Shown: piece by piece, positions 1 through 12,199 of the stretch
Numbering within the stretch: the first letter of the stretch is position 1
Layout: each line of letters begins with the position of its first letter
NCBI GenBank assembly: GCA_021234155.1
Contig: JAJEKV010000102.1
Span: 1,048,456 to 1,112,455 of the forward strand
Source: Isoetes taiwanensis
Lineage: Eukaryota > Streptophyta > Lycopodiopsida > Isoetales > Isoetaceae
DNA: 64,000 nucleotides
Reading direction: 5' to 3'
Notes under the pieces: model-generated
Told to the model about the DNA's origin: nothing
The model's input: the letters and a program-made list of their open reading frames with translations, nothing else
Database searches by the model: none
Made by a program: the position numbers and the translations under genes

Positions 1-25
1 CTATAGATGGAATACGACAACCCCC

Positions 26-1024
26 ATGGGCTGCCACAGTGGAATGTCCATGCTTGAGTTGCGAGCTAGAGATCATTCTTATCAAGTGCCAGATGGCAGA
101 ACTGCAGGCGTATATTTCGCAATGTGCACCACCGACTATGACTTCTTGTGTGCCTCCGCACCATATAGATGCATTAAACGCCCACGTCCTGCAACAACAT
201 TCAGCTCCAATACGGACTTCATCGACTCTTCCGAGTCTGATACTGAACAGGAGAAATCCATTGACAAAGATAAAAAAGTGATTGCCTCTATAAGCACTAG
301 TACTTGGCAGACCCGCAAGCTCGTCTAGTTCTCCAGCATACATGCCGAGTCTTGGTTAAACGAGATTTACCAGGTTGGCAACGCGTATGGGGTGACTGAT
401 AAAGCCACTGGGAGACTTGCTATCAGTAACTTCGCGGGCCCTGCCCATAATTGGTGGGAAGAATATGCATGAGCTAATGGCTTAACAAGCAATAAGTGCA
501 GCTTCGACACATTTGCTCAAGCTTTCAAAGCTCGCTATGTTCCACATACTCATAAGTGTCAGCCACTCCACACTTTTTATAGGCTGGCACAGAAGCATTT
601 ATCAGTATATGCTTACACTAATCAGTTCTTGCGCCTCCGCTTATACGTGCCGGCTATTTCAGAATGGACAGCTATGGAGCGATACATTGCCGGATTGTCT
701 GGCAATCCCCCGAACATGGTACGTGCATTTGCCACCAAGTCAGTAGCTGAATCCGCAGCAAGAGCCCTTGCATTAGAGGGGAAAGCACCTCCAACCTCAG
801 ATCGAAACCCCTCCACTTCTACTCCAAGCAAGAACCCAGGACCTGCCCAACCATCATTATATAACAGGCTCAAGAAGGACCAGGCATGCTTTCGATGCTT
901 CCGCCGTGGATACCTTATTCACAACTGCCCTTCTGTGACACAAGTAGATCGCATGGCCATAGCACAGATGACCAGTGAACCATCAACCCCTTTACTCGAC
1001 TCGTATCCGATGGCATCAACTTAA
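26..1024 (+). pseudogene. Gypsy element A gag, decayed
   Basis: Remnant of a Ty3/gypsy gag (virus-like-particle coat protein). The reading frame changes several times. Around 345-470 there is a retrotransposon-gag-like stretch ending in the NWWEEYA type motif, cut by a TGA at 470-472 in what was probably an Arg codon (CGA to TGA). It continues with FKARYVP and a Pro/Ser-rich linker, then a zinc knuckle at 887-928 reading CFRCFRRGYLIHNC. The knuckle His is replaced by Tyr (CAC to TAC), so metal binding is probably lost. Both changes are C-to-T, as expected from cytosine deamination in silenced DNA. A knuckle of the same style but intact is found in element B at 19213-19254. The 5' LTR must lie left of the window. 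Confidence 0.75.
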
Positions 1025-1675
<651 letters not shown>

Positions 1676-3058
1676 GGGTCCATTCAGACCCGTGGTTAAG
1701 TTAAGTTAAGTTAAAAAAAAATTAACTAGCTAGTTTAACTTAACTATAATAATTGTATTCGCACCCAAAAGGGTTAACTTTCTATTAAAATACTAAACTT
1801 AACTAGGACGAGCAAAATATCTTCACACCCACCATAGTTAAGTTAATAATTTTAACCTAACTAAACAACATGGGTTGTTGTTCAGACATTGTCCTATTAG
1901 GTTAGTAGTAACCGAAATGCCTTCACACACGCCATTAGTTAAGTTACAACTTTAACTTAACTAGAACACCTTCAGACCATTCTAGTTAAGTTTATTATTT
2001 TAAACTTAACCAATTGCCCTCACACATGTTCTAGTTAAGTTATCTACCTATTTCAAAGATTTTGCTTTATTTACCTACCTTTAGATATAATTTTACAAAT
2101 AGTATAAAGTCTATATGCCTATTACATTAATGCTATCACAAAGCTTTGCCGAAGATGCACCTGGTAGATTGCAATAAATGAGCATTGATCAAGTATTGCA
2201 AATAGGCTGGAAAATTATCCTGTATGCCTAATGATTCTTTCTACAGAAGACAATGTCCATAGTGAACAACCAATAATAGAATTCATTGCAAACAGTTAAT
2301 TCACCAAAGAGCTTACCATAGAATTTAAAACGTCATAACTAAAGCTTGCATGCCAGGTATTGAAGTGGAGGTCTGACGTAAGAACATGCAGATGACCTGA
2401 AGCAGGGGGATGCATAAAAAATAGAAATGGCATCAATGCCGCATTACGAACATGTGGTGATGATGGATCCAATTGCTCTTGAGCCCTATTGCACACGGGC
2501 TTGAAATGGGATTGATTCAATCACATTAATTGATGCTTAAAGCATCTGTTATAGTACTAAATGATATGGTTGTCAGTCTAAGTGCCCAACTCAAACAGCG
2601 CAAATACACATAGGACAGTCGTGCAAATCTTTTATTGTTATATAGATGACATAATACAAACAACCAACATTGACACAATTGGACCATACGAATCAAGTAC
2701 ACACCTCTGTCAAAAACCACTTTCCACTACCTCCTGTGCAATTTCTGACCTCTTTCCCTGATACAACTTGCTTCACACATACTGCAACTATATTGGGCAT
2801 CTTTCCTACACTTGGGATAATATTCATTGTGCTGCCAGATCAGACCTCGACAGATGACTGTGAGACGACATCATCTCGATTTCCTAATAAATAAAGGAAC
2901 AACACTCCATTTCATGTGGACTCTTTTGTTTCCTGTCATGTCTCCTCTTCTACACTGACTGTTATGCTTTTGTTTTGCTGCCCATTTCACTTTCTTAGAC
3001 ATCATTAATGTCACTCTGCTAAGGCTTTATCTGCCTATTCTCTAGCTGGTGAGAACAC

Positions 3059-3243
3059 TTGCAAAGAACACATTCACAACCATGAAGTAATAGTATTTGC
3101 GTGCAGTTACTTTGTCTAATTTTGATTTTGATAAATGCCCTTCCAATTTAGAGATAATCATCATGACACTTGGAAGTAAAAGAAGGAATAGTTTAAGGAT
3201 CAATCCTGGCAGAAAACCTTGCACAAATGATTTCACAAGTTTT
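3059..3243 (-). pseudogene. Captured exon of OSCA/CSC1-like channel
   Basis: A minus-strand exon with a pyrimidine-rich acceptor ending CGCATCGCAG just upstream and a possible GTGTTC donor at its end. The reading includes FVQGFLPGLILKLFLLLLP, ISKLEGHLS, and ARKYYYFMVVNVFF. This matches the conserved seven-transmembrane block of the OSCA/CSC1/ERD4 family of hyperosmolality-gated calcium channels, where a QGFLPG segment, an SKFEG segment and a KYYxFxxVNVF segment follow in this order. Only one exon of the large gene is recognisable. It lies inside the transposon, so it is a captured fragment rather than a working channel. Confidence 0.75.
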
Positions 3244-4514
3244 CTGCGATGCGAGAAAAGAAAAACTTAACATCAGATAACCATACAAACAATAACCAGA
3301 ACAACTTTTAAAGCACAACAGAATGTACAGTCCTCATATTACAGCAATAGGAATTCCTCATCGGCATAAAACAAATTCAGAATGTTTATACTCTGCCTAG
3401 ATATTACCAAAAAGTAAAGCTAATCGAATTCCTATCAGATTGATTGAGAATAGGCATCAGCAAGCGTGTTTAATGAGCCAAGATCTACCAACTGGAAATC
3501 GTTTGTTCACTTAACATGCATGTCTCCTGCAATCAGGACTTGAATGTCCATCTTGTCCAGTGCGAGAAAATTCTGTGCCATTAACGCTAGATGGGCCAAA
3601 GGAAAGACGAAATTTTGAAAGGAGTTACTTAAGAGAAGGCACAACCGTGAATCAGGCTGGTTAGAAATTCTCATTGTGCACTAGGTGTACAATCCATAAG
3701 ACCAAATGGCAATAATAAACCAATAAGGACAGCCAACATGCTGCCTAATAGCATGTGATTCAGAACCTAAAAATCAGAATGCTGACAGATAATTCAGATT
3801 CTAGTCTAGAAGCCAGAAAAAAATATGGGGTGTCTTTTTCTCACTTCATTTTGAGTGCACGCACCCAATGGAACCCTCACGGAAGCGTCTTTAACATCAT
3901 GTTGAACGTACAGAAAAAGACTACATACAGAAAAAGCTTACGCATTTCAATACAAGGCAGAATCTACTGATTTGTCTAGAGAATAGTGTGTGCCGAGATC
4001 ACTTTGCTAAGGCGGCACACTATGCTTGTTTCTGACATATTAAGCACAGATGAGTCATTCAAGTTTTTTAACTGTTACTTACTCAATATCTGCAAGGGAA
4101 TTAATAAGTGGAACCCATATATTTGATGGCATGTTTATGCTGAATACGAACCTGATCAATCAAAACAGAACCTCGTAAATAACCAACCGACTGGTAAAGA
4201 ATATGACAACATTTGAATAACATACAAAATACAAATGAGCCACAAGAGAACTTGCGGTTGGAGCTCTCTGACAATATCCACTAGAGCTAAACCTTTATTC
4301 GTTTTCATCTGAAGAATATCTGCTTAAATTCGAAAAGTAGAAACATCAAAATTCACACATATAAAAATAAGGAAACAAATATTTTCGAAAATTACAATGT
4401 CTCTTATGGTAGAAACAGAAATGCATAATCAGAGGTCCAAATGTTTGCATCTGGTATACAGTTTACTAGCTTATGTCTCAGGAACTGAAAGAGAAAGAGC
4501 TCCAAATGAAATAC

Positions 4515-4856
4515 CTTTAATGGAACTCCAATCTGAGGTGCAGCAAGCCCAACTCCAGGGGCATTTCTCATTACGGCAATCATGTCATTAATCACATTCT
4601 GCACTCTCTTGCTACCAATGTCTACCAACGGAACTTCAGCTGCCGGTTCATGCAGCAGGGGGTCGCCAGCCTGCACTAATTCTGGAAGCCTTTTTCTCTT
4701 TGATCTGCCAAATCCAAACAAACTTGCTGTGGGACTACTGGTAAAATTCTGTGAACTCCGCTTTGTGGCCATTTTCCCCTGCTTTTGCCCTAGTGCTCTG
4801 TAAGTTATCCCAGAAAGGAATGCAGCATTTAGCCGATATAGATGGATTGGAAGCAT
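4515..4856 (-). pseudogene. Captured first exon of peptide deformylase
   Basis: An ATG at 4856 opens a 114-codon minus-strand reading that stops being gene-like at a canonical splice donor (AAAG then GTATTT, intron starting at 4514). The last 60 residues contain [30 protein letters not shown] and [16 protein letters not shown], the first conserved block of plant organellar peptide deformylase (GxGLAAxQ motif 1), which removes N-formyl groups from new organelle proteins. The N-terminal part is basic and Ser-rich, as in a transit peptide. The later catalytic motifs (EGCLS and HExxH) were not found within the transposon, so this exon cannot encode an active enzyme. The reading is unbroken, suggesting recent capture or some constraint. 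Confidence 0.8.
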
Positions 4857-5265
4857 CCCTAACTTTGATTCCCTCCATCACGCCCTTCACGCCCATGACC
4901 TCGACCGCGCCTAAGTCCTCCTCGATCCCTTGCCATATCTGCCCGTCGCCATATCTGCCCGCCGCCGTGTATAGGAAAAGGCATCGCCAATTAACTGGAG
5001 TTAAAGTGACGTCGTTGGGGTCACTTTAATTTTTCACATTTCCTAATATATTTTAACGGTCTAGTTAACTTTGTGTTAACAGCATATTAACTGCGATGTT
5101 GAGTGTGAAGGAAAGTTTGGTTAAGGTTTTCCGTTAAAAAAAAGTTAACCATCACTAACTAATATTATGGTAACTTAACTTGTGGTGTGAAGAGTGTTGT
5201 GGTTAAAAATGCTAACTTAACCTAACTTAACGGCTGGTCTGAATGGACCCTAATAATAATAATAA

Positions 5266-5866
5266 GAAAAAAACATTGATACAAAATAACTAGGGCAGAG
5301 TGTAATAACACAAATTGTAAAGTGAAGGGAGAGTATAATAGAGATATAAAAGAAGTTAATATGATTTGAATGGATTTGTAGTAAACAGTGTGAGAATTAT
5401 AAGTGTGTATTATATTAAAAGACGAAATCGAAGTTGTCTATGTCTATGCCTATGTGTAATATATAATCAGTTAAATGTGTGTGAATAAAGAATGATTTTC
5501 TGAAATAAGTATACTGTGATATAGTGTCAAAGTAAGGTATACCTATAAAAGTATAACATAAATGACTAGTGTAGTAATGAAAGGTATGTATCGATCAGTA
5601 TAGTGAAATGTAGAAAAGAGTAGTTCCAACCATTGCAGAGACCTAAATCGTCATGGTTACGACAATTCGACCCCAAATTGCTCACCAACATGTACATTTT
5701 GTTGAGGATTCGGGTTGGCAATTTCGTCTTGTTGAAGATTAATTCTTAGCGGGCTCAGTCTAAGATTCGATATTCCATGATACTGCCACCTCGATGAGCG
5801 GAACCTTTTAGATAATCTAGCCAGTATGCACGAGCCTATAAGCTACTTCTCGCGCATCTGCATGCC
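5266..5866. other. AT-rich spacer then unassigned gypsy-flank DNA
   Basis: The first 370 bp are AT-rich like 1025-1530. From about 5640 the composition becomes balanced again, probably where element A resumes, but no protein domain is recognisable until the chromodomain scrap. Confidence 0.45.
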
Positions 5867-6180
5867 ATGACGTCCTGGCCAAGACACGGGACGACCATAG
5901 CCTGTCCTACTTCGTTAAGTGGAATCACTTACCAAAGAAAGCTCCAACATCAGTCCTCAAGTGGGATTTTTGTTGAGGCTTACCTCGATTTCCTATGGCA
6001 ACGCCACATATGCGCCAACAACGATGCCATCAACTCCGGCTTCGACAGAAAGCAGTGCGTGCTACAACCACCAGCCGATATCTCGTGAGTCTTAGATTTG
6101 GCAGGGATCATCCAGGCCAGCCTTCATGCAACGGGGATCGGGCTAGAAGCATCATAGGAATGGGGATGGGCATATAGTCA
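5867..6180 (+). pseudogene. Gypsy element A integrase tail, chromodomain scrap
   Basis: Short, frame-shifted remains of the C-terminal end of pol. The stretch around 5895-5990 aligns by eye with the better-preserved element B sequence at 22505-22605 (VKWKHLP, ATWVLK, DFI), that is, the second half of a chromodomain. Several substitutions and frame changes destroy it. It is followed by the same 3' untranslated style as element B. Confidence 0.6.
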
Positions 6181-6846
6181 TAAAAGGACGCCTTCATCTA
6201 CGGCTATGCCGAGACGAATGACAAGCCTTAGGCACGATAGGCTTCCCCTTTTCTTTTCCTTTTCTTCTTCAAAGGAGGTGGTCCCTTCAACCACAACATA
6301 TAAATTAATTTATAGATACTGATGCCTTGTAGCCAAAAGCATTTAGCTTAGCGCCTGCAGTACTTCTAAGGATTGCTCCGGGCCCATGTTCTTGTTTGTA
6401 CGTCTTTTCTGTATGCATTGCCAGGCCCATAGGCTACGGTCCACCGAGGACCAATAATGTGCTTGCTTATGTATTATATCTTGAGTGTTGACTTTTGACA
6501 GGACTACAGTCCTACACTATGATCGTATACGATCTATGTATGTCTCCTTTATATCACCTACCGGAATCTGTCCACCTTCCTTAATTAAATTTTCCTTGTA
6601 AGTTAACCACCTAACGCAAATGCTGAGGATAACATAGATCGTTATGTCCTCTTCCACATAACGTCGTTCAATTAATTACCGTTCAACTTTTGCCGAGTTA
6701 TAAATTGCACATTACGCGTCGTTTCAAACTTGATCACCTTAAACATGACAACTTTTGTGTGCCTTATAATTTCGCCTTACCTCTTTAAGGTGAGGAGGCT
6801 TACTTCTAACATGCTGAGGACAACATCATTTTCAAGGTGGGGAGAA
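6181..6846 (+). other. Gypsy A 3' untranslated region and polypurine tract
   Basis: Non-coding sequence colinear with 22700-23157 of element B (for example the 'ccttcaaccacaacat' and 'tgaggataa' segments). It ends in a purine-rich tract (AAGGTGGGGAGAA, 6834-6846) directly before the LTR, the priming site for plus-strand DNA synthesis. Confidence 0.6.
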
Positions 6847-8423
6847 TGTGACGTTCCATGTATTTATACGCCTTTTGGGTATAAATACATGACACGTCAC
6901 TATGAATAATTAATGGTGCATTAATTATTCACAAGCTAAGGTAGCTATGTTAATCATTAATTAGTAAGGTGGAAACCTAACCCTAAACCCTAATTTGAAC
7001 TTAGGGCTTAACCTAATATTAAAAAGGGTTAAAATATTAAATTAGTTAATAATAACCAATCTAGAGTTGCCACCTGGCCCAAATCGATTGGGCAAGGTAG
7101 GCTTGCTAAATTGGGACACCCAAATTGAGGCTTCCACCCCAATTTGCCCCAATTCGAATTGGGGGAGATTGGTGGAGGAGGAGCTATTGTTCAACCTTGT
7201 TTCAGTTAGAAGGATGGAGAACCAGAGAGATAATGGATCTAGCTATGATTCCGGTTAGTACGTAGATAACTTGGATTCCTAGATAGTCATAGGATTAACC
7301 CTTGTATGCTTAGAAGATATCTAGGATTAACCCTCGTATAAATAGATGTATGGTTAATCTCTATTTTATGTTCTATTTGAAGCTACGGATGGATGGATGG
7401 ATGTATAATGATAGTTCTCTTTCTGCTTTCCTCCCCGTTTGTGGGGATTTTTTGGGGTAGAGACCTAAAGCCTATGTAGAAGTAGAGATGCTCTTAGCTA
7501 GAATCCCTTAAATTACAATAAATGCGGCCTGTACACAAGAGCCCACCTGGCTGGGGATGCTATGTTGTGATTCAACACCAAATAACGTGTATGACGGTGA
7601 AACGGGGGTGGGATCCTGCCTAGCATGGCTACATGATTCCTATAGTGTGCTAGGCTTGTAGTCGGTCACTGAAGGGGCTGGGTATGGGTCTGACACTCCC
7701 TGGGTTATAGGATACGTGCCTATAGGGACGTCCTAGGCTCGAACGGGCGCGATGAGCAGGCCTTTAGATTTACGGGAGTAAGTCGGGTACGAATGCAGGG
7801 GCTGCTGATGTGGCACTATTCTCTAGCACACCCAAGGATCCATTGTGGCCGGTGAGAGGACGCATGTATAATCTGCGTCATCGGACCGGGGAGATGTAAC
7901 ACGAAGTAGCCTCATAGGGTGATTCCATGAGATTGCGTCTCCGGAAGGCTACAATCACGCCATAGCATGTTTCAACCTATCTGCAAAGTGTGCACAGGAG
8001 GGACGGATGGAGTGGACTACCCTAGACATTGTTCTATGCCAGCCAATGCCATGTTATACCTCTGTCTGTCAGTCGACCCCTTTGAGTCTGAGCCTGGGGT
8101 AGAAGCCTCATTTATGATGCATTTCCTTTGTTATGTTAGTATTCTGTTGTATTCGTATTCATGATGATGGGCCACCCTTCGTGGTGGTATATTATTTATT
8201 TGTATTGTTGCCAGGTGTTAACATATATGTATGATTCCGCTATATAGGATTTCCATAGAAGGCGCGGGACGAATGACACCTTTGTGTCCTTCACCTGGAC
8301 ACTCGCCCATCACAAGTGGTCTGAGTCAGACGGAGGGCCTTTTTGTGGTGATGGAGTCGCCATGGAAGGGGAATTTTCCATATTTATATGATGGGAGCAT
8401 TGTATAGTCCGGGAAGCATCACA
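6847..8423 (+). repeat. 3' LTR of gypsy element A
   Basis: Starts TGTGACGTTCC right after the polypurine tract and ends near AGCATCACA. It is similar along its length to the LTR of element B (23158-24641) and, more distantly, to the LTRs of element C (in reverse orientation), sharing the 'gcggcctgtgcacaag' and 'cccacct' segments. The first 55 bp form a 22-bp inverted repeat with 20 matches around a 9-nt loop. The 3' boundary is by analogy and may be off by a few bases. Confidence 0.7.
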
Positions 8424-9522
8424 GATTTAAGTCATACTTTCTTACAAAACATGTATTTCCATGTATTTTTGTGTTGACATTATCAGAACTTAGAAGATAT
8501 GTTTGCTGAAAAAACATTGTGTTCATGTTTGAATGACAAACATAACCTTTGTGTTCCTATAACAACTGTCTTTTATGATACGAAATCGTAGGTATAGGTA
8601 TGTATGGGCTTGATTGGCAATCCACTAGTTAGGATATGCAGTTTGGTTTTCTAAGAATAAACCTTCCTTTTATTTTAGATCTATTTGCTTTCAAGTCAAA
8701 TGAGTCATAGTTTATTTGTTTAGTTAGCTTTTTGCATCTTAATCATGTTCTATTACTTATTGCATATTTCAGATGTTGGTGAGCCCATGGTAAAAGCTTG
8801 CTGCAAAGCATCAATTGAAAGTAAGGAGCAACAATATAACATGTGGTAATAATGGTTAGCAAATCACCTTCGTGATGTTTTAATGTTTGTATAGGAACAC
8901 TTTCAGAATGATAAATGGTTCTTCTTGATTTCTATTGCAAGACGCATAGAAAGGGACACATCTTATTTGCAGCATTCGATGAGGAGGAGCTTTGCAGGCA
9001 AGTTTCACTACCTTTATGCCGTTTATTAATGTCATAACTATTATAGAAGTCAACATGCCTTGTATACTCCAGCAAAGTAGAGCAAAATCATAAAATGTGA
9101 GTAATTAATTGTGGTCCACTTCATTTTTGTTGGGTTGTGCCTGCTATTTTATGCTATTTTTCGTGGATTCTTAGAGCCAAAGATGCTAGAGGCCAAAGAT
9201 GCTCTATTGCAAATTGTCCAGTTTTGATTTTATATGCTAAAGAATGGATTTATTGATGGAGCTCTTCAATTTGTTCTTATAGATGTCTTAGAAGGGATCA
9301 AACAAAACATAATCACTTTTATTGTTATTTCAGTCTCTATACTGCTTTCTTTGATATGTAACTGTTGCTACGTGAATAAAGGAGTTCAATTTTTTCCCAC
9401 TTTTATCTATGAATTTATAAAACATATTTATATAAATTTAAGCATCATCGTACCATGAGAATGCAATTGTGAAATGCAACTAGATTCAGTTCAGAGTGCA
9501 AGTAAATTTAAAATATAGATGT
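8424..9522. other. Non-coding DNA with exon-like scraps
   Basis: No gene recognised. A possible plus-strand exon lies at about 8773-8820 (acceptor TTGCATATTTCAG, donor GTAAGG), with a second acceptor-like site near 8973. The short readings do not match a family I know. These may be introns and exons of a decayed or captured host gene. Confidence 0.35.
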
Positions 9523-9852
9523 GACTACTATGCTGGAAAAAATGCTAGCAAAACCATTTTTGACGCGTTCTGACAGAAACACTGACGAAGATTGTGACGA
9601 AAATTGTGACAAAAATTTTGACGATTTTTTTAATGCATTTTTATGACGATTTTTTTGACATTTGTTTCTGACAATTTTTCTGCCTAATCATCAGGAAACT
9701 GACGAATTTTCTGACGACTTGTCTGACGCTATATCGTCAGATAAAAAGCGTCAGGTAAATCACCAGTCAGTTGAATCTGGACAGTTGTCTGCTTTGTGAA
9801 GACTTTTTGATTGACGATGTTTTTGACAAAAAACCTTCATTCTCTTGTAGTG
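9523..9852. mobile_element. CACTA-type element end or small non-autonomous copy
   Basis: The right end reads TCTCTTGTAGTG, the reverse complement of the classic CACTACAAGAGA terminus. The 300 bp before it is dense in TGACGA/TGACAA words and, close to the end, their CGTCA complement, like the subterminal arrays to which CACTA transposase binds. The proposed left end (GACTACTA at 9523) is a weak match and the TSD is not clear, so the element may be longer than shown. Confidence 0.5.
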
Positions 9853-10192
9853 TGGGCTACATTGCCATATAACAAAACCAAAAGTGACCACATGCACAAT
9901 TTATAGATGGACCTTAAGATCTGATGTTATATTTATCCCATACACACATATAGAAAGGTATTCAGACAATCTAAGCACAGCTCAAAAAACCAATATATTA
10001 AAACCACAAAAGTGGAACCACCTTGACCAATGGATCCCATTATTTGTAGCATATGCACCAATGACCAACACATAAGTTCCTGCACACTATATATTAATGA
10101 CAAAAGGAGTTACCAATATCGAAGCTACATGGTCAATGGTTACAGGTTGTTCCACATAAACTGACAGATTTAGCCTATTCTTTGATGTTAAT
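9853..10192. other. Spacer, no feature seen
   Basis: About 340 bp of AT-rich DNA between the CACTA end and the LINE remnant. No convincing reading frame or repeat. Confidence 0.5.
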
Positions 10193-11248
<1,056 letters not shown>

Positions 11249-12198
11249 GCTAGCATATTTCCATATTAACCTGTGTGTTCTTCTTGGATCCTTGAGCAAA
11301 ACCAACTCTATCAAACCATTTCCATCATCTAGGACCATATGTCCCTATTGAGGATCTGTTACAATGATACCCCGGAAATAATGATTGATGAGATTGACAC
11401 TAACATGAATGGAGTCAAAAAAATCGTTTGCATCCAGCAAAAATTGATATGCCATATGACTTCCAATGGAACATTGTTATATCCGGTAGATTGCATCTAG
11501 GAACAAGTTGGGTAGATTACAAGTGCATAAATAACCAGGAATCTAACATGCAATGGCATTAACATGATTTGAATTGTAGCCCTTTTTACTCAAGTTGCTC
11601 AATGCATTGCTGTTATCTATTAATGAACAGTTTCTATGGTATCCGCCCACTAGTACTTACCAGGTAGGTTTCATTTAGCACAAATATGATAGCAGCATGC
11701 AGTTGGATAAAATAAATATCTGAAGCTTCAATAACATAACAATGTGAATGAGGAAAATGTATAATAAGAATAAGCAATGAAGAAAAAGATTATTCAAGCA
11801 TGTCAAAACCATGCAAATACACAATGGAGAAAACAACAAAGGAATCAAGCAATTCATCTTACCTGAAGCTAGGCTCTTTGAAAGCAAAGACCGACGCCAT
11901 TACTCCTGCAGAGGGCGTGGCAAGTGCGAGTTGTGAGATGAAGAGCTTGAGCGCATGCAAAGTATAGTCCATTTTGCGCTTATTGTAAAAGATGCAGTGT
12001 CGGTTAGCCAGTTTGCACAGCGACTGCCTAACAACACTGACGACCGCCAGTTTACATGCAATAGCAAGTTTGAAGCAATTTTCGACATATTTTAGGCATA
12101 TTCCAACATATACTTAGAATATGCCAAAAACCCACATTAGCGAGGGTTTGTCCCCCTAGAGGCAAGCCAAAGAATAATCAAACATATAGTATCTTAGT
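11249..12198. other. Intergenic DNA with a possible minus-strand first exon
   Basis: No complete gene. On the minus strand an ATG at 11900 opens a 38-bp reading (MASVFAFKEPSF) that meets a consensus donor (CAG then GTAAGA, exon end 11863). It is preceded by GC-richer sequence, like a 5' UTR. No following exon was recognised, so this could be a captured or relic first exon. The rest is AT-rich. Confidence 0.3.
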
Positions 12199-12199
12199 A

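Larger units (their letters stand above)
1676..5250. mobile_element. Harbinger-like transposon with captured host exons
   Basis: A 3575-bp element with terminal inverted repeats. The left end is GGGTCCATTCAGACC and the right end is its exact reverse complement; the inversion continues loosely into GTTAAGTTAAG-type sequence. It is flanked by TAA (1673-1675 and 5251-5253), the TWA duplication typical of PIF/Harbinger. About 350 bp inside the left end and 250 bp inside the right end are packed with TTAACTTAA words, probably subterminal transposase sites. No transposase is seen, so it is non-autonomous. Inside, on the minus strand, are recognisable exons of two unrelated plant genes (separate entries) and at least one further exon-like block at 3703-3766, which has a good acceptor, a donor and a hydrophobic reading (LNHMLLGSMLAVLIGLLLPF) that I cannot assign. 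Confidence 0.85.

Noticed and set aside
2296..2894. Open readings in the left half of the Harbinger-like element as transposase or further OSCA exons
   Set aside because: None shows DDE, Myb-like or OSCA signatures.
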